Shown: positions 22,267 through 31,243 of the stretch, one piece after another
Numbering within the stretch: the first letter of the stretch is position 1
Layout: each line of letters begins with the position of its first letter
Assembly (NCBI GenBank): GCA_035294145.1
Contig: DATGLL010000243.1
Span: 1-39,204, forward strand
DNA length: 39,204 nucleotides
Reading direction: 5' to 3'
Source: CADDZO01 sp035294145
GTDB lineage: Bacteria; Chloroflexota; Dormibacteria; Dormibacterales; Dormibacteraceae
Translations under genes and position numbers: made by a program
Notes under the pieces: generated by a model
Databases searched by the model: none
What the model was told of the DNA's origin: nothing
What the model saw: the letters and a program-made list of their open reading frames with translations, nothing else

Positions 22267-23390
22267 GGCTGGAGCGCGTCGAGCTGCGACGGCTGCGGCT
22301 CCCCTTGGTGGCGCCCTTCCGCGCCGCGACGGGGGCGCAGGCCGACCGCGACCTCCTCCTGGTGAGGGTGACCACCGACCTCGGCGAGGGGTGGGGAGAG
22401 TGCGCCGCCCTCGGAGAGCCGACCTACACCTCCGAGTACACGGAGGGGGTCCGCCACGTGATCCGGGCCCACCTGCTCCCGCGCCTGCTCGGCCGGGAGC
22501 TGAGAGGCGCCGATGAGGTGGCCGAGGCGCTGCGCTCGATCCGAGGGCACCCCATGGCCAAAGCATGCCTGGAGATGGCCTTCCTGGATGCGGAGCTCCG
22601 GGCGCGGGGGGAGTCGCTCGCCCGGCACCTCGGGGCGGTCCGCCCGACGGTGGAGTGCGGGGCCGCGGTCGGGCTCCAGGACTCGGTCGACCATCTCCTC
22701 GAGGCCTGCGCGCGCGCGCTGGAGGCCGGCTACCGCCGCCTCAAGCTCAAGATCGAGCCCGGCCGAGAGCTGGAGACGGTCCGGGCCGTGCGCGAGTGCT
22801 TCGGCCCTGTGCCCCTCCAGGTCGATGCCAACGGTGCCTACGAGCTCGAGGACCTGGACCGGCTCGCGCGCCTCGACGAGTTCGACCTGCTGATGATCGA
22901 GCAGCCGCTTGCCGAGGACGACCTTCGCGGCCATGCCGAGCTGGCCCGCCGGTTGCGCACCCCCATCTGCCTCGACGAATCGATCACCTCCCCGCGGATG
23001 GCCGCGGCCGCGATCGCCGCCGGGGCCTGTTCCATCATCAACCTCAAGGCCGGTCGCGTGGGGGGATACCTCGAGGCCCGTCGCATCCACGACCTCTGCC
23101 GGGCCCAGGGGGTGCCGGTCTGGGTGGGCGGCATGCTCGAGACCGGCCTGGGCCGCGCCGCGAACCTGGCCTTGGCCGCCTTGCCCGGCTGCACCCTGCC
23201 TGGAGACCTCTCCGCCCCCGACCGCTACCTGGCGCGCGACCTCGTCGACCCCCTCCCCATGCAGGACGGCCGTCTGCCCGTCCCCACCCAGGCAGGGGTC
23301 GGGGTGAGCGTGCACGAGGAGGCGGTGCGCGAGCTCACGGTTGACCTCGAGGTCGTGGCCCCTGAGCGACCGATGCTCCGGCGGCCCTGA
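22263..23390 (+). CDS. menC: OSBS/NSAR-type enolase-superfamily enzyme
   Basis: A 375-residue enzyme. It has the N-terminal capping domain (APFRAATGA) and a TIM barrel with all catalytic residues: K161 and K163 in KLKIEPG, metal ligands D188 (QVDANGAY), E213 (MIEQPL) and D238 (CLDESI), and K262 in INLKAGRVGG. This set matches o-succinylbenzoate synthase and the promiscuous N-succinylamino-acid racemases. No other menaquinone genes lie nearby, so racemisation of N-acyl amino acids is as likely as menaquinone synthesis. The start codon overlaps the hydroxylase stop (ATGA), implying a shared pathway, but the pairing is unusual. Confidence 0.8.
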   Translation: MRLERVELRRLRLPLVAPFRAATGAQADRDLLLVRVTTDLGEGWGECAALGEPTYTSEYTEGVRHVIRAHLLPRLLGRELRGADEVAEALRSIRGHPMAKACLEMAFLDAELRARGESLARHLGAVRPTVECGAAVGLQDSVDHLLEACARALEAGYRRLKLKIEPGRELETVRAVRECFGPVPLQVDANGAYELEDLDRLARLDEFDLLMIEQPLAEDDLRGHAELARRLRTPICLDESITSPRMAAAAIAAGACSIINLKAGRVGGYLEARRIHDLCRAQGVPVWVGGMLETGLGRAANLALAALPGCTLPGDLSAPDRYLARDLVDPLPMQDGRLPVPTQAGVGVSVHEEAVRELTVDLEVVAPERPMLRRP

Positions 23391-23400
23391 GCCGACCCGA

Positions 23401-24798
23401 TCAGGGGATGCCCTTGGGGTTGCCCTGGCTGTCGGTGGTGATCTGGGCCAGCTGGTTGGCGACCGGGGTGCCGTCGCCAGGGTAGACGATCACCGGCATC
23501 CCCACCTCGGCCCAGTTGAAGACCCACTGGGCGTCCGCGTAGGGCACGTGGATGCAGCCATGGCTGCGGGTCGAGGGATCGTACTGGGAGCCTGGCCCGA
23601 GCTCCGAGTCGGGCTCCCAGTAGGCATCGTGGATCGACTCACCGGTGTTGGTGAAGAACGTCGCCCACTGGACCACGGTGTCGGGATACCAGTACGGGGA
23701 GCCCGGCGGCCAGGGCGAGTGCATGGTCCAGGGATGAGACTTGAAGAGCACCTTCATCGGCCCGAAGTCGGTCCCGATGTCGCCCACCCCCCGAATCCCG
23801 GTCGTGACCGGCGTGTCCATGACCACCTGTCCGTTCTGGTAGGCCCAGAGGTGTTGAGCCTGGAAGGAGACCACGATCGCCTTCGGGGGCAGCCCGGCGA
23901 TGAAGGCCTGATGGATCTGCGCCGCGTAGCGCTCGACCCCGGCGGCCCCCAGGGCGGCCTGGTTCACGTCCGCCGACGCCACCAGCGGCGCGAAGTGCTC
24001 CAGACGGCTGATCGCCCGGGCCACGGCCGCCTCGTCGGGGAAGGGCTTGGAGACGTTCATATAGGCCACCACCGACGCGTCGTTGCGCCCGGCGGCGATG
24101 GCCTGCTGCCCCGCCTGCTGGATGGCGGCCAGGTTTCCCCCGTCCTGCGCCAGGAGCTGCTGGGCCGCCTGCTGGACCGCTTGGTTCTCCTGCTGGGTCT
24201 GGGCATACAGGGCGGTCGCGTCCCGCACCACCCCCTGCGCCTGCTGCAACGCGTTGCGGTAGTCGCGCAGCGTGCGGGCGCTCGCGTCGGCCTGGGCCGC
24301 CGCGTCCAACCGCTGCTGCAGCGACTGGAGGTCGGGGTCGGCGGCGCCGATTTGCTGGTCCTGGTTGACCTCGCTCCGCCCGGCCGCGATCTCTCGAGCG
24401 GCGTCGGAGCGGGCTCGGTCGAGGACCTGCCGCTCCAGGGTGCGGAGGCGGCCTTGGAGGGCTGCGGCCTGGCGAGCCAGGCCGTCGAAGTAGCCGGGAC
24501 GGCCTGGGATCCACCATGGGGGCGAGCTCCTGTCCATCGCCTCCAGCTGGCCCGTGATCGGTGCCAGGTCCCGGCTCGTGTACCCGAGGCGAGCGTCGGC
24601 CTGCAGCCTGGCGCTCAACAGCTGCCGCTGGTGGTGATAGGCCGAGGCCGCCTGGCCAGCGGCAGCGTCGCTCCAGGCGACGAGCCCGCCCCCTGCCAGC
24701 ACCATGGCAGCCGCCGTCACCAGCGCCCCAGCCTGGCTCCGGCTGCTGCCCTGCAGCCGTCTCAGCCACCTCCTCAGCGCCACCACGTCCAAGCCCAC
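23401..24798 (-). CDS. L,D-transpeptidase (YkuD) with helical stalk
   Basis: A 465-residue cell-wall enzyme. One membrane segment (about 22-48, AGALVTAAAMVLAGGGLVAW) anchors it. Residues about 50-260 are Gln/Ala-rich helices, probably a coiled-coil stalk (LQSLQQRLDAAAQADASA; QQAAQQLLAQDGG). The YkuD domain starts near 300 (VVSFQAQHLWAYQNGQVVM). It has catalytic His in SIHDAYW and Cys near residue 415 in SHGCIHVP. Such enzymes form 3-3 crosslinks in peptidoglycan or attach proteins to it. The GTG start at 24798 has no strong ribosome site. It converges with the upstream operon, leaving only 10 nt between stops. Confidence 0.88.
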   Translation of the reverse strand: MGLDVVALRRWLRRLQGSSRSQAGALVTAAAMVLAGGGLVAWSDAAAGQAASAYHHQRQLLSARLQADARLGYTSRDLAPITGQLEAMDRSSPPWWIPGRPGYFDGLARQAAALQGRLRTLERQVLDRARSDAAREIAAGRSEVNQDQQIGAADPDLQSLQQRLDAAAQADASARTLRDYRNALQQAQGVVRDATALYAQTQQENQAVQQAAQQLLAQDGGNLAAIQQAGQQAIAAGRNDASVVAYMNVSKPFPDEAAVARAISRLEHFAPLVASADVNQAALGAAGVERYAAQIHQAFIAGLPPKAIVVSFQAQHLWAYQNGQVVMDTPVTTGIRGVGDIGTDFGPMKVLFKSHPWTMHSPWPPGSPYWYPDTVVQWATFFTNTGESIHDAYWEPDSELGPGSQYDPSTRSHGCIHVPYADAQWVFNWAEVGMPVIVYPGDGTPVANQLAQITTDSQGNPKGIP

Positions 24799-24832
24799 GG
24801 CTCACTACGAACATACCGCGGCGGCCCCGAGG

Positions 24833-25840
24833 CTAGCGATGGAGGACGAACGTCGCCCTTCGCCGGTACTCGTCGAGGGTGCGGGCGTCCAGGTAGGACA
24901 TGCTGCTGCGGAGGCCGGCCAGGTACCGTTGGAGCACGACCGCGGCCGGGCCCCGGTAGGGCACCAGGGTCTCCGCGCCCTCGATGTACTCCGGGTCGGA
25001 TCGTCCGAGCTGCTGCTGGACGGAGAACGACGCCGCGCCCCGCATGATCTTGAACTTCTTGCCCTCCATCGCGATCACGCGTCCCGGCGCCTCGTCAGTG
25101 CCGGCCAGGGCGGAGCCGACCATGACCACGTCCGCCCCCAGCGCCAGCAGCTTGCACATGTCCGCCGGCTTGCGCACCCCGCCGTCGCCGATGATCAGGG
25201 CCCGCCTTCGGACCTCAGCCGCCTCGGCGACCGCGTACGGGGTGGGGACGAAGACCCCGGTCTCGGTGCGGGTCTCGCACACCGAGCCGCCGGCGATGCC
25301 GACCCGGATCGCATCCGAGCCTGCCTCCTCCAGCCAGCGGAACGCCTCCGCAGTGGCCACGTTCCCCGCGATCAGGAAGACATCCCCCCAGGCGGCGCGG
25401 ACCCGCTCGATGGCCCGCGCCACCTGGACGTGGGCGCCGTTGGCCGTGTCCAGGCAGAAGATCCGGCAGCCAGCCTGGTAGAGCCGCTCGAAACGTTCCA
25501 GGAAATCGCCGGTGACCCCCACCGCCGCCCCGATAGGCTCTGGCCTCCCTGCCAGGCCCTGGGCCGCGCACTCGAACTCGGCGACCTCAGCCTCGATCGA
25601 GCAGAAGCGATGCAGCACTCCCAACGCGCCCTGGGTCGCCAGCGCCCGGGCCATGGCCGAGCCGCACACGTCCGGCATCGGCGAGGCGATCAGGGGCACG
25701 GAGAGGGTGAGGGGCCCGAAACGCACCGTCGGGTCCGCCTCGGAGCGATGCATCAGCGTCGAGGGGACTCGTGGCGCGATCGAGATCTCGTCGAAGTCGA
25801 AGGCCAGCGGCCAGGGGCCGCGACCGCGATCGGACAGCAC
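24833..25840 (-). CDS. IMP dehydrogenase/GMP reductase-family enzyme
   Basis: A 335-residue TIM-barrel protein without the CBS pair of IMP dehydrogenase. It has SPMPDV, the phosphate-binding GDGGVR, and the active-site loop with C188 in GIAGGSVCETR. The usual loop reads GIGPGSICTTR, so the Pro and one Thr are replaced. The flap region MEGKKFKIMRGAAS is present. It may be a GMP reductase (GMP to IMP, NADPH) or a GuaB-like paralogue of unknown activity. The GTG start at 25840 leaves a 356-nt divergent gap to the MetE-like gene. It lies 34 nt upstream of the L,D-transpeptidase start and may be co-transcribed with it. Confidence 0.82.
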   Translation of the reverse strand: MLSDRGRGPWPLAFDFDEISIAPRVPSTLMHRSEADPTVRFGPLTLSVPLIASPMPDVCGSAMARALATQGALGVLHRFCSIEAEVAEFECAAQGLAGRPEPIGAAVGVTGDFLERFERLYQAGCRIFCLDTANGAHVQVARAIERVRAAWGDVFLIAGNVATAEAFRWLEEAGSDAIRVGIAGGSVCETRTETGVFVPTPYAVAEAAEVRRRALIIGDGGVRKPADMCKLLALGADVVMVGSALAGTDEAPGRVIAMEGKKFKIMRGAASFSVQQQLGRSDPEYIEGAETLVPYRGPAAVVLQRYLAGLRSSMSYLDARTLDEYRRRATFVLHR

Positions 25841-26196
25841 GTCAACACTCTCTCACGGCTGGCCAGGTCGGCGCTGACCCCCGGCCCGACGCGGACCGCG
25901 CCCGCCGGCGAGAGGCCCGGGCAGGGGAGCTCGACCCTGCCAGGGAGCGAGCGTCAGCCCGGCGGCCTCCACGGTCGCCCGGCGCTCAACCAGCGTCCCA
26001 CAGGTCGCCAAGGGCCGGTCACCGGGCCCGCGCACCCGAGGTGGGCCCCCCTTCCGCAGGGTCGCCCCGTGCGAGGCCAGGCCACGCGCCGGCCTCGTGG
26101 GGCACGCCGGGGCTCACAAAAGGCGGCGGCGTGGTAAAGAGGCATGGCGAGGGCGAGGGACGGTCGCCTCGTCCGTCCGGACGTGGAGGTGGTGAC
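25841..26196. other. divergent intergenic region upstream of the MetE-like gene
   Basis: About 356 nt with no convincing gene. Near the MetE-like start there is a GGACG/CGTCC hairpin (about 26159-26179) and, just before the ATG, a GGAGGT ribosome site. I looked for cobalamin and SAM riboswitch cores, which often precede methionine-synthase genes, and did not find one. Confidence 0.45.
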
Positions 26197-27303
26197 ATGC
26201 AGACCATTCGAGCCGACCAGGTGGGCAGCCTGCTGCGGCCACCGGAGCTGCGGCAGGCCCGGGAACGCTTCCTGGCCGGGCAGCTCGAGCGCGACGCTCT
26301 GACCGAGCTCGAGGACCGGGCGATCACGGTCGCGCTCGAGCGTCAGCGCTCGGCCGGGATCGATGTCTACACCGACGGCGAGTTCCGGCGAGCCGCTTAC
26401 ATGACCGTCGTGACCGACGCGATCGAGGGCTTCTCAGCGAGCGAGGCCGGCCCCCGGTTGGCATGGCGGGCGGACCCCGGCCGGGAGGTGCCGCCAGAGG
26501 TGGCGAGCTTCACCCTGCCGGTCGTCTCCGACCGGCTGCGGCCGAGACGTCGCATCGCCGCCCACGAGGCAGCCTTCCTGCAGGCGCAGGCCCCGGGACC
26601 GTTCAAGGTGACGCTGCCCAGCCCCACCCACTTCTCCCCCCGGTGCTTTCGTCCCGGGGTCACCGACCGCGCCTATGCCAGCCCGTCGGAGATGACCCGT
26701 GACCTGGCGACGATCCTGGCCGAGGAGGCGGCGTACCTCGCCCGCGAGGGCGTCGGCTACCTCCAGGTCGACTCCCCCACCTACTCCGCCTGGCTGGACA
26801 GGGCCGCCGCCCAGGAGCAGGGCCCGACCTCCGCCCAGAGGCTGGCCGAGGCCATCGCCGCGGACAACGCCATCATCGAGGCGGCCCAGGCCGGCGGCGC
26901 CGTCACCGCCCTCCATATCTGTCGGGGCAACGCCAGCGGCGCCTGGCTGACCTCCGGCGGCTACGAGCCGATCGCCGAACAGGTCTTCGGCGAGCTGCGT
27001 TGCGATCGGCTCCTCCTCGAGTACGACACCGAACGCGCCGGCGGCTTCGAGCCCCTACGCCTGGTGCCGGCACCCAAGCTGGTCGTCCTGGGCCTGGTCT
27101 CGACCAAGTACGGCCAGCTGGAGTCGCGGGACCAGCTGCTGCGACGGATCGAGGCGGCGAGTGCCTTCGTGCCGGTCGAGCGGCTGGCGCTGAGCCCTCA
27201 GTGCGGCTTCGCCTCCAACTTCCGCGGCAACCCCCTCACCGAGGAGGAGCAGTGGCGCAAGCTCGAGCTGGTGGCCTCCGTGGCGCGCGAGGTGTGGGGC
27301 TGA
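26197..27303 (+). CDS. cobalamin-independent methionine synthase II-like (MetE C-terminal domain)
   Basis: A 368-residue protein with only the catalytic half of MetE (full MetE is about 750 residues). It starts MQTIRADQVGSLLRP and has DGEFRR, VDSPTYSAW, the zinc-ligand His in ALHICRGN and Cys in LSPQCGFAS, and TKYGQLESRDQLLRRI. Members of this family transfer methyl groups to thiols; some act in the degradation of methylated or halogenated compounds rather than in methionine synthesis. The ATG at 26197 follows a GGAGGT site 6 nt upstream. It is a single gene. The methyl donor cannot be inferred. Confidence 0.85.
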   Translation: MQTIRADQVGSLLRPPELRQARERFLAGQLERDALTELEDRAITVALERQRSAGIDVYTDGEFRRAAYMTVVTDAIEGFSASEAGPRLAWRADPGREVPPEVASFTLPVVSDRLRPRRRIAAHEAAFLQAQAPGPFKVTLPSPTHFSPRCFRPGVTDRAYASPSEMTRDLATILAEEAAYLAREGVGYLQVDSPTYSAWLDRAAAQEQGPTSAQRLAEAIAADNAIIEAAQAGGAVTALHICRGNASGAWLTSGGYEPIAEQVFGELRCDRLLLEYDTERAGGFEPLRLVPAPKLVVLGLVSTKYGQLESRDQLLRRIEAASAFVPVERLALSPQCGFASNFRGNPLTEEEQWRKLELVASVAREVWG

Positions 27304-27378
27304 GCCACCCCCGCGACCTGGTGATGGGAGCGCCCCCGGCCCACGAGCGGCGCGAGGGCCCACGCCGGGGTGGCAGCC

Positions 27379-28584
27379 TCAGGCTGCCGCCTCCTCCCGG
27401 GATTGGAGCCCCTCCGCCACCTGTCGTCGACGGGCCAACAGCAGGACCGCGCTCCCCAGCACCGCCATCGCCGCCAGCAGGAAGGGCGACCGGGGTGACA
27501 CTCGCTCGGCCAGGACCCCGGCCAGCACCGGTGCCACCGCGGCCCCCGACCACCTGAGCAGGTTGTAACCCGCCGAGGCGACGGAGCGCGTGAAGGGCGA
27601 GACCTCCATCGCCAGGCTGGTGAAGAGGGCGTTGTTGACGCCCAGCAGGGCGCCAGAGATGATCACCCCCGCGATCACCAGCGACCGGGTCGCAAGCGCC
27701 ATCACGACCAGGTCGGCCGCCAGGAGAAGGAGCACCGCCAGCACCACCGCCATCGGCCCCAGCCGGGCTCGGAGCCAAGGCGCGACCAGCACCGAGAAGA
27801 CCGCCACCAAGACCCCCCAGCAGGCGAAGATCAGCCCCAGATCGCGCGGCGACATCCCGAGCAGGAGCGGGGTGTAGGCCAGCACGATGAAGAAGCCGAA
27901 AGCATAGAGGAGGCCACCCAGCGCCAACGCCAGCAAGGCCGGATGCCCGAGGGCGCGGAAGGTGTCGGCCGCACCTCGACGTTGCTCGGGAGGGCCAGCG
28001 TCACGGACCATGGTCGAGGTGAGGATGAACGCGATCGCCATCAGCGTGGCGGTGCCGAAGAACGGATAGCGCCAGCTCATCGAGCCCAGGGCCGCCCCCA
28101 GGATCGGGCCGCAGGAGATGCCCAGGCCCAGGGCCGCCTCATAGAGCGTGATCGCGTTGCCGAGGCCCCCGCTGGCCGCGCCCACGATGATGGAGAGGGC
28201 GGTGGCGGTGAAGAGCGCGTTTCCGAACCCCCAGCCGCCCCGGACCAGGGCCAACATCGTGATCGAGTTGCTGAGGCCGGAGAGGGAGGCGAACACCACC
28301 ACCACCAGCAGCCCGGCGAGCATGGTCCCCTTCGCCCCGTAGCGGGTGGCGATGGCCCCGGTGACGAACATCGCGCTCGCCATGACCGCGATGTAGGTGG
28401 TGAAGAGCAGCTCCACCTGCCACGCCGACGCCCGCAGCCCTCGGGCGATGGTGGGCAGGATGGGATCGACCAAGCCGATGCCCATGAAGGCCACGCAGGC
28501 GGCGAAGGCCGTGGCCCAGACCGCCCGAGGCTGACGAAGGAGGCCAGCCCCGAGCCCCGATCCCCCGGCCTGCTCCTCCCTCAC
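27379..28584 (-). CDS. MFS efflux transporter
   Basis: A 401-residue membrane protein with 12 hydrophobic segments. The first helix is followed by MGIGLVDPILPTIA, a signature of drug-efflux DHA1 carriers. The loop 2-3 motif is ATRYGAKGTML and helix 4 has LVRGGWGFGNALF. The GTG start at 28584 overlaps the stop of a MarR regulator (GTGA), the common arrangement in which MarR represses an efflux pump until a drug or phenolic compound binds. The substrate is unknown. Long in-frame sequence upstream of the GTG is antisense to the marR gene and was rejected as start. Confidence 0.85.
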   Translation of the reverse strand: MREEQAGGSGLGAGLLRQPRAVWATAFAACVAFMGIGLVDPILPTIARGLRASAWQVELLFTTYIAVMASAMFVTGAIATRYGAKGTMLAGLLVVVVFASLSGLSNSITMLALVRGGWGFGNALFTATALSIIVGAASGGLGNAITLYEAALGLGISCGPILGAALGSMSWRYPFFGTATLMAIAFILTSTMVRDAGPPEQRRGAADTFRALGHPALLALALGGLLYAFGFFIVLAYTPLLLGMSPRDLGLIFACWGVLVAVFSVLVAPWLRARLGPMAVVLAVLLLLAADLVVMALATRSLVIAGVIISGALLGVNNALFTSLAMEVSPFTRSVASAGYNLLRWSGAAVAPVLAGVLAERVSPRSPFLLAAMAVLGSAVLLLARRRQVAEGLQSREEAAA

Positions 28585-29054
28585 GGCCACCCCTCGAGGA
28601 GGCGGTCGAGCGCGGAGACGGCGCCAGCCAGGGCCTGCCGCTCCTGGTCGCTCAACCGCTCCAGCCGAGCTCGCAGCAACTCCGTGCGGCGGGCCATCAC
28701 CTCCGCCGCCAGCGCCCGGCCGGCCTCGGTGATCGTGACCTCCACGCAACGCCGGTCGTGGCTGTCCATCCGTCGCCGCACCCAGCCGTTCCGCTCCATC
28801 CGGGTCACGATCTCGGTCATGGTCGGCAGCGCCACCCCCTCGGCGTGGGCCAGCTCGCTCATCCGGTGGGGACGGCCATCCAGCAGCGTGCCCAGCACCA
28901 GCGTCTGCGACATGCTCAGCGCCAGCCCCACCGTCTGCCGGCGCAGCAGGTGGCTCAGGCGAGCGAGCCGCGGCCGCAGCTCACGGGCCAGCTCCTCGGC
29001 CGAGGAGCTGGCCCCGCTCGCCATCACCCGCCGGCTCTCCCCAGTGGCCATCAT
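28581..29054 (-). CDS. MarR-family transcriptional regulator
   Basis: A 157-residue regulator. The winged helix lies at about residues 45-115 (RQTVGLALSMSQTLVLGTLL; MSELAHAEGVALPTMTEIVT; RMERNGWVRRRMDSHDRRCV), including the D-R-R wing. Terminal helices form the dimer interface. The start is one of two adjacent ATGs (29054 or 29051). The promoter is an A/T-rich island unlike its surroundings. It probably represses itself and the overlapping MFS efflux gene. Confidence 0.88.
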   Translation of the reverse strand: MMATGESRRVMASGASSSAEELARELRPRLARLSHLLRRQTVGLALSMSQTLVLGTLLDGRPHRMSELAHAEGVALPTMTEIVTRMERNGWVRRRMDSHDRRCVEVTITEAGRALAAEVMARRTELLRARLERLSDQERQALAGAVSALDRLLEGWP

Positions 29055-29061
29055 TTCGTGG

Positions 29062-29090
29062 TGCGAATACTTAGGATAACGAACTTTTCC
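29062..29090 (-). promoter_or_regulatory. A/T-rich marR promoter/operator region
   Basis: On the minus strand GTTCGTTATCCTAAGTATTC contains a TATCCT -10-like element and two TTCG-flanked half-sites, about 20-35 nt before the marR ATG. Its A/T content stands out in this GC-rich window, typical of a MarR-controlled promoter. The exact operator is not resolved. Confidence 0.45.
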
Positions 29091-29143
29091 TCCCTGGCGG
29101 GCACCGCAGTGGGCGCCACCGCACGGGCGGGCCAGAGCCCTCC

Positions 29144-31045
29144 TCATCGCACCTCGAGCGCGGTGTCGTCGATCAGGAACGAGGTCGCGAGCGAGGCGTC
29201 CTCGCTCCCCACGAACTGGATGGTGACGGTCTGGCCGGCGAAACGGGACAGGTCCACCGTTCGCCGCACGTAGGTCCCGCTGGCATCGAGGTTGGAGTAG
29301 GTGGCGACGGTCTGGGAGCCGACGCGCACCGTCAGCGTGTCATGGGCGACCCCAGTGTGGTCATCGCTGACGACCTTCAGCCAGAAGCTGAGGACGGACG
29401 AGACGCAACCCGAGGGGATCGTCACCTGCTGGCTCAGCGTGTCAACGTGAGGGACCCCGTAGCCATCGAGCCAGGCGTAGTGGGTCCCGCTGTGGGCGGT
29501 CTCGCCGTCAGCGTTGGACGCGATCACCCCCGGCGTCGCCGTCCAGGGGGCGGTGCCGTCCTCGAACCCGGGGTTCCCGAGCAGCTGGCGCGGCGCGCAG
29601 GCCGGGACCACCACCCAGTCGAAGGTCGTGCTGCCCGTGGCACCAGCCTGATCCCGGGCGGTCACCGTTACCCGGAAGGTGCCAACCCGAGTCGGGGCAC
29701 CGGCGATCTGCCCGCTGGCGGGATCGATCGAGAGCCCGGGAGGCAGCCCCATCGCGCTCCAGCGGTAGGGGGGCACGCCCCCGGAGGCGTGCAGCCGCAG
29801 GTCGACCGCCTGGCCAAGGGAGGTCGACTGGGTCCCCGGGGGGGCGACGCTCACCGGGGCCGGAGGGGAGGAGGTCGGAGCGAAAGCCGCGACCCCGCTC
29901 GGCGTCCCCAGGCCGGTGGGACCATCCCAACCGCTGCCGGCGGTGCAGAGCAGGTTGCCACAGCCGCCGTTGCTGCCGTCGGTCACGTCGTTCAGGTCCG
30001 AGGGATGCGCGTAGGGATAGCTGGCTGGCTCGTCCCCGGCGCCGGGGGTGCCGGCCAAGGCATAGACGGCGGCGATGAGCGGCGCCCCCACGCTGGTGCC
30101 CCCGAAGACGTTCCAGCCCCCGAGCCCTCCGTAGGTGTCGTAGACGGCGACCCCCGTGGATGGATCGGCGACCGCGGAGACGTCGACCACGGCGCGTTGG
30201 GCGCAGTCGGTGACGACGTCCTGCCAAGAGGGTCTGGCGACGAAGGACGAGCAGCCGGAGCCGGTGCCTGGCCAGGCCGCCTCGACCCAGCCTCGGGGGT
30301 TGGCGGCCCGCATCAGCGTGGTGCCGCCAACCGCGGTCACGTACCGTGAGACCGCCGGGTAGGCGGTGCCATAACCGCTGTCACCGGCGCTGGCCGTGAT
30401 CACCACCCCGGGGTGATCGAAGGTTTGCGCGTCGGTCGTGACCTCGCCTGCGAACTCGGGCTCGCCGTAGCTGTTGGAGATGTACCGGGCCCCCATGGTC
30501 ACGGCGGTGCTGACCGCGGTGAAGAGGTCGGCGTCCTGGTTCGACGCGGCCTCGAGCAGGAGGAGGTGGCAGGCGGGGCAGATGGCCGAGACCATGTCCA
30601 GGTCGAGCGAGATCTCCCCTGCCCAGCCCACGTCGGGCGCCGGCAGAGGAGCGGCCTGACCATACTCGTTCACCTTCCGGAAGCAGCCGTTGGCGGTGGT
30701 GCACGGAGGCAGGGCGAAGCGCTGTCGGTACACGGCAAGGTCGGCCTCAGCGCTGGGATCGTCGTAGGCGTCGACGACGGCCACGGTCGCCCCTCCGCCG
30801 GAGCCGGTCGGCAGCCGGTAGGCGCTGCGGAGGTCGGCCGGCCCGTAGCCGGCGGGCGCGTCGGGGGTGGCCATGAGCAGCCGCATGGCGAAGCACTGCA
30901 CCTGGTGGGGGAGGGAGGGCGTCGAGCACAGGGCCTGGCTGGTGGGCTGGACGTTGTCCGCCGCCCGGGCGGCCGGGATCGGGACCGAACCGAGCAGCAG
31001 GGTGAGGCCGCAAGCGAGGAAGGCGCGGAAGGCAGGTGTGGGCAT
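29144..31045 (-). CDS. secreted sedolisin-family (S53) protease with C-terminal modules
   Basis: A 633-residue secreted protein. A signal peptide covers about 1-28 (FLACGLTLLLGS, cleaved after ARA). The catalytic domain (65-450) has E144 and D148 in GEISLDLDMV, oxyanion D222 in SAGDSG, and S318 in FGGTSVGAP. The calcium site is DVTDGSNG...GWDGPTGLGTP. This is the Glu-Asp-Ser set of acid-active sedolisins. The long propeptide of classical sedolisins is missing. Residues about 470-545 form a putative Ig-like (He_PIG-type) domain (GGVPPYRWSAMGLPPGLSID). The last 150 residues look like a beta-jelly-roll (NPGFEDGTAPWTATPG). ATG at 31045 has GGAGAG 4 nt upstream. Confidence 0.88.
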   Translation of the reverse strand: MPTPAFRAFLACGLTLLLGSVPIPAARAADNVQPTSQALCSTPSLPHQVQCFAMRLLMATPDAPAGYGPADLRSAYRLPTGSGGGATVAVVDAYDDPSAEADLAVYRQRFALPPCTTANGCFRKVNEYGQAAPLPAPDVGWAGEISLDLDMVSAICPACHLLLLEAASNQDADLFTAVSTAVTMGARYISNSYGEPEFAGEVTTDAQTFDHPGVVITASAGDSGYGTAYPAVSRYVTAVGGTTLMRAANPRGWVEAAWPGTGSGCSSFVARPSWQDVVTDCAQRAVVDVSAVADPSTGVAVYDTYGGLGGWNVFGGTSVGAPLIAAVYALAGTPGAGDEPASYPYAHPSDLNDVTDGSNGGCGNLLCTAGSGWDGPTGLGTPSGVAAFAPTSSPPAPVSVAPPGTQSTSLGQAVDLRLHASGGVPPYRWSAMGLPPGLSIDPASGQIAGAPTRVGTFRVTVTARDQAGATGSTTFDWVVVPACAPRQLLGNPGFEDGTAPWTATPGVIASNADGETAHSGTHYAWLDGYGVPHVDTLSQQVTIPSGCVSSVLSFWLKVVSDDHTGVAHDTLTVRVGSQTVATYSNLDASGTYVRRTVDLSRFAGQTVTIQFVGSEDASLATSFLIDDTALEVR

Positions 31046-31231
31046 GTGGCTCTCCGGGTGCAGGTATGGGTCGATCCGGCGAAGGCGCTCGCCGCCCCGG
31101 CGCCGGTGGCCGGAGCAGGGTGGCGGGCACGCCTCTGTGGGATGGCTACGTCGCGGGGACGGCCCTGGAGCAGGCCCGGAGCGGGCGAGGCCGACGCCCG
31201 GCGCCGGCCGATCCCCCGGCCGCAGAGCGGC

Positions 31232-31237
31232 CACAAT
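31232..31237 (+). promoter_or_regulatory. -10 element of acyl-CoA dehydrogenase gene
   Basis: CACAAT ends 6 nt before the GTG at 31244 and no ribosome site is present, which fits a leaderless transcript. Confidence 0.45.
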
Positions 31238-31243
31238 AGCTCC

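Noticed and set aside
20107..22566. An 819-codon minus-strand open frame opposite the molybdopterin hydroxylase
   Set aside because: It mirrors the codon bias of the plus-strand gene, has no domain, and the plus-strand product is an unmistakable hydroxylase.
25841..26196. A cobalamin or SAM riboswitch upstream of the MetE-like gene
   Set aside because: The conserved cores of these riboswitches are not present in the sequence.
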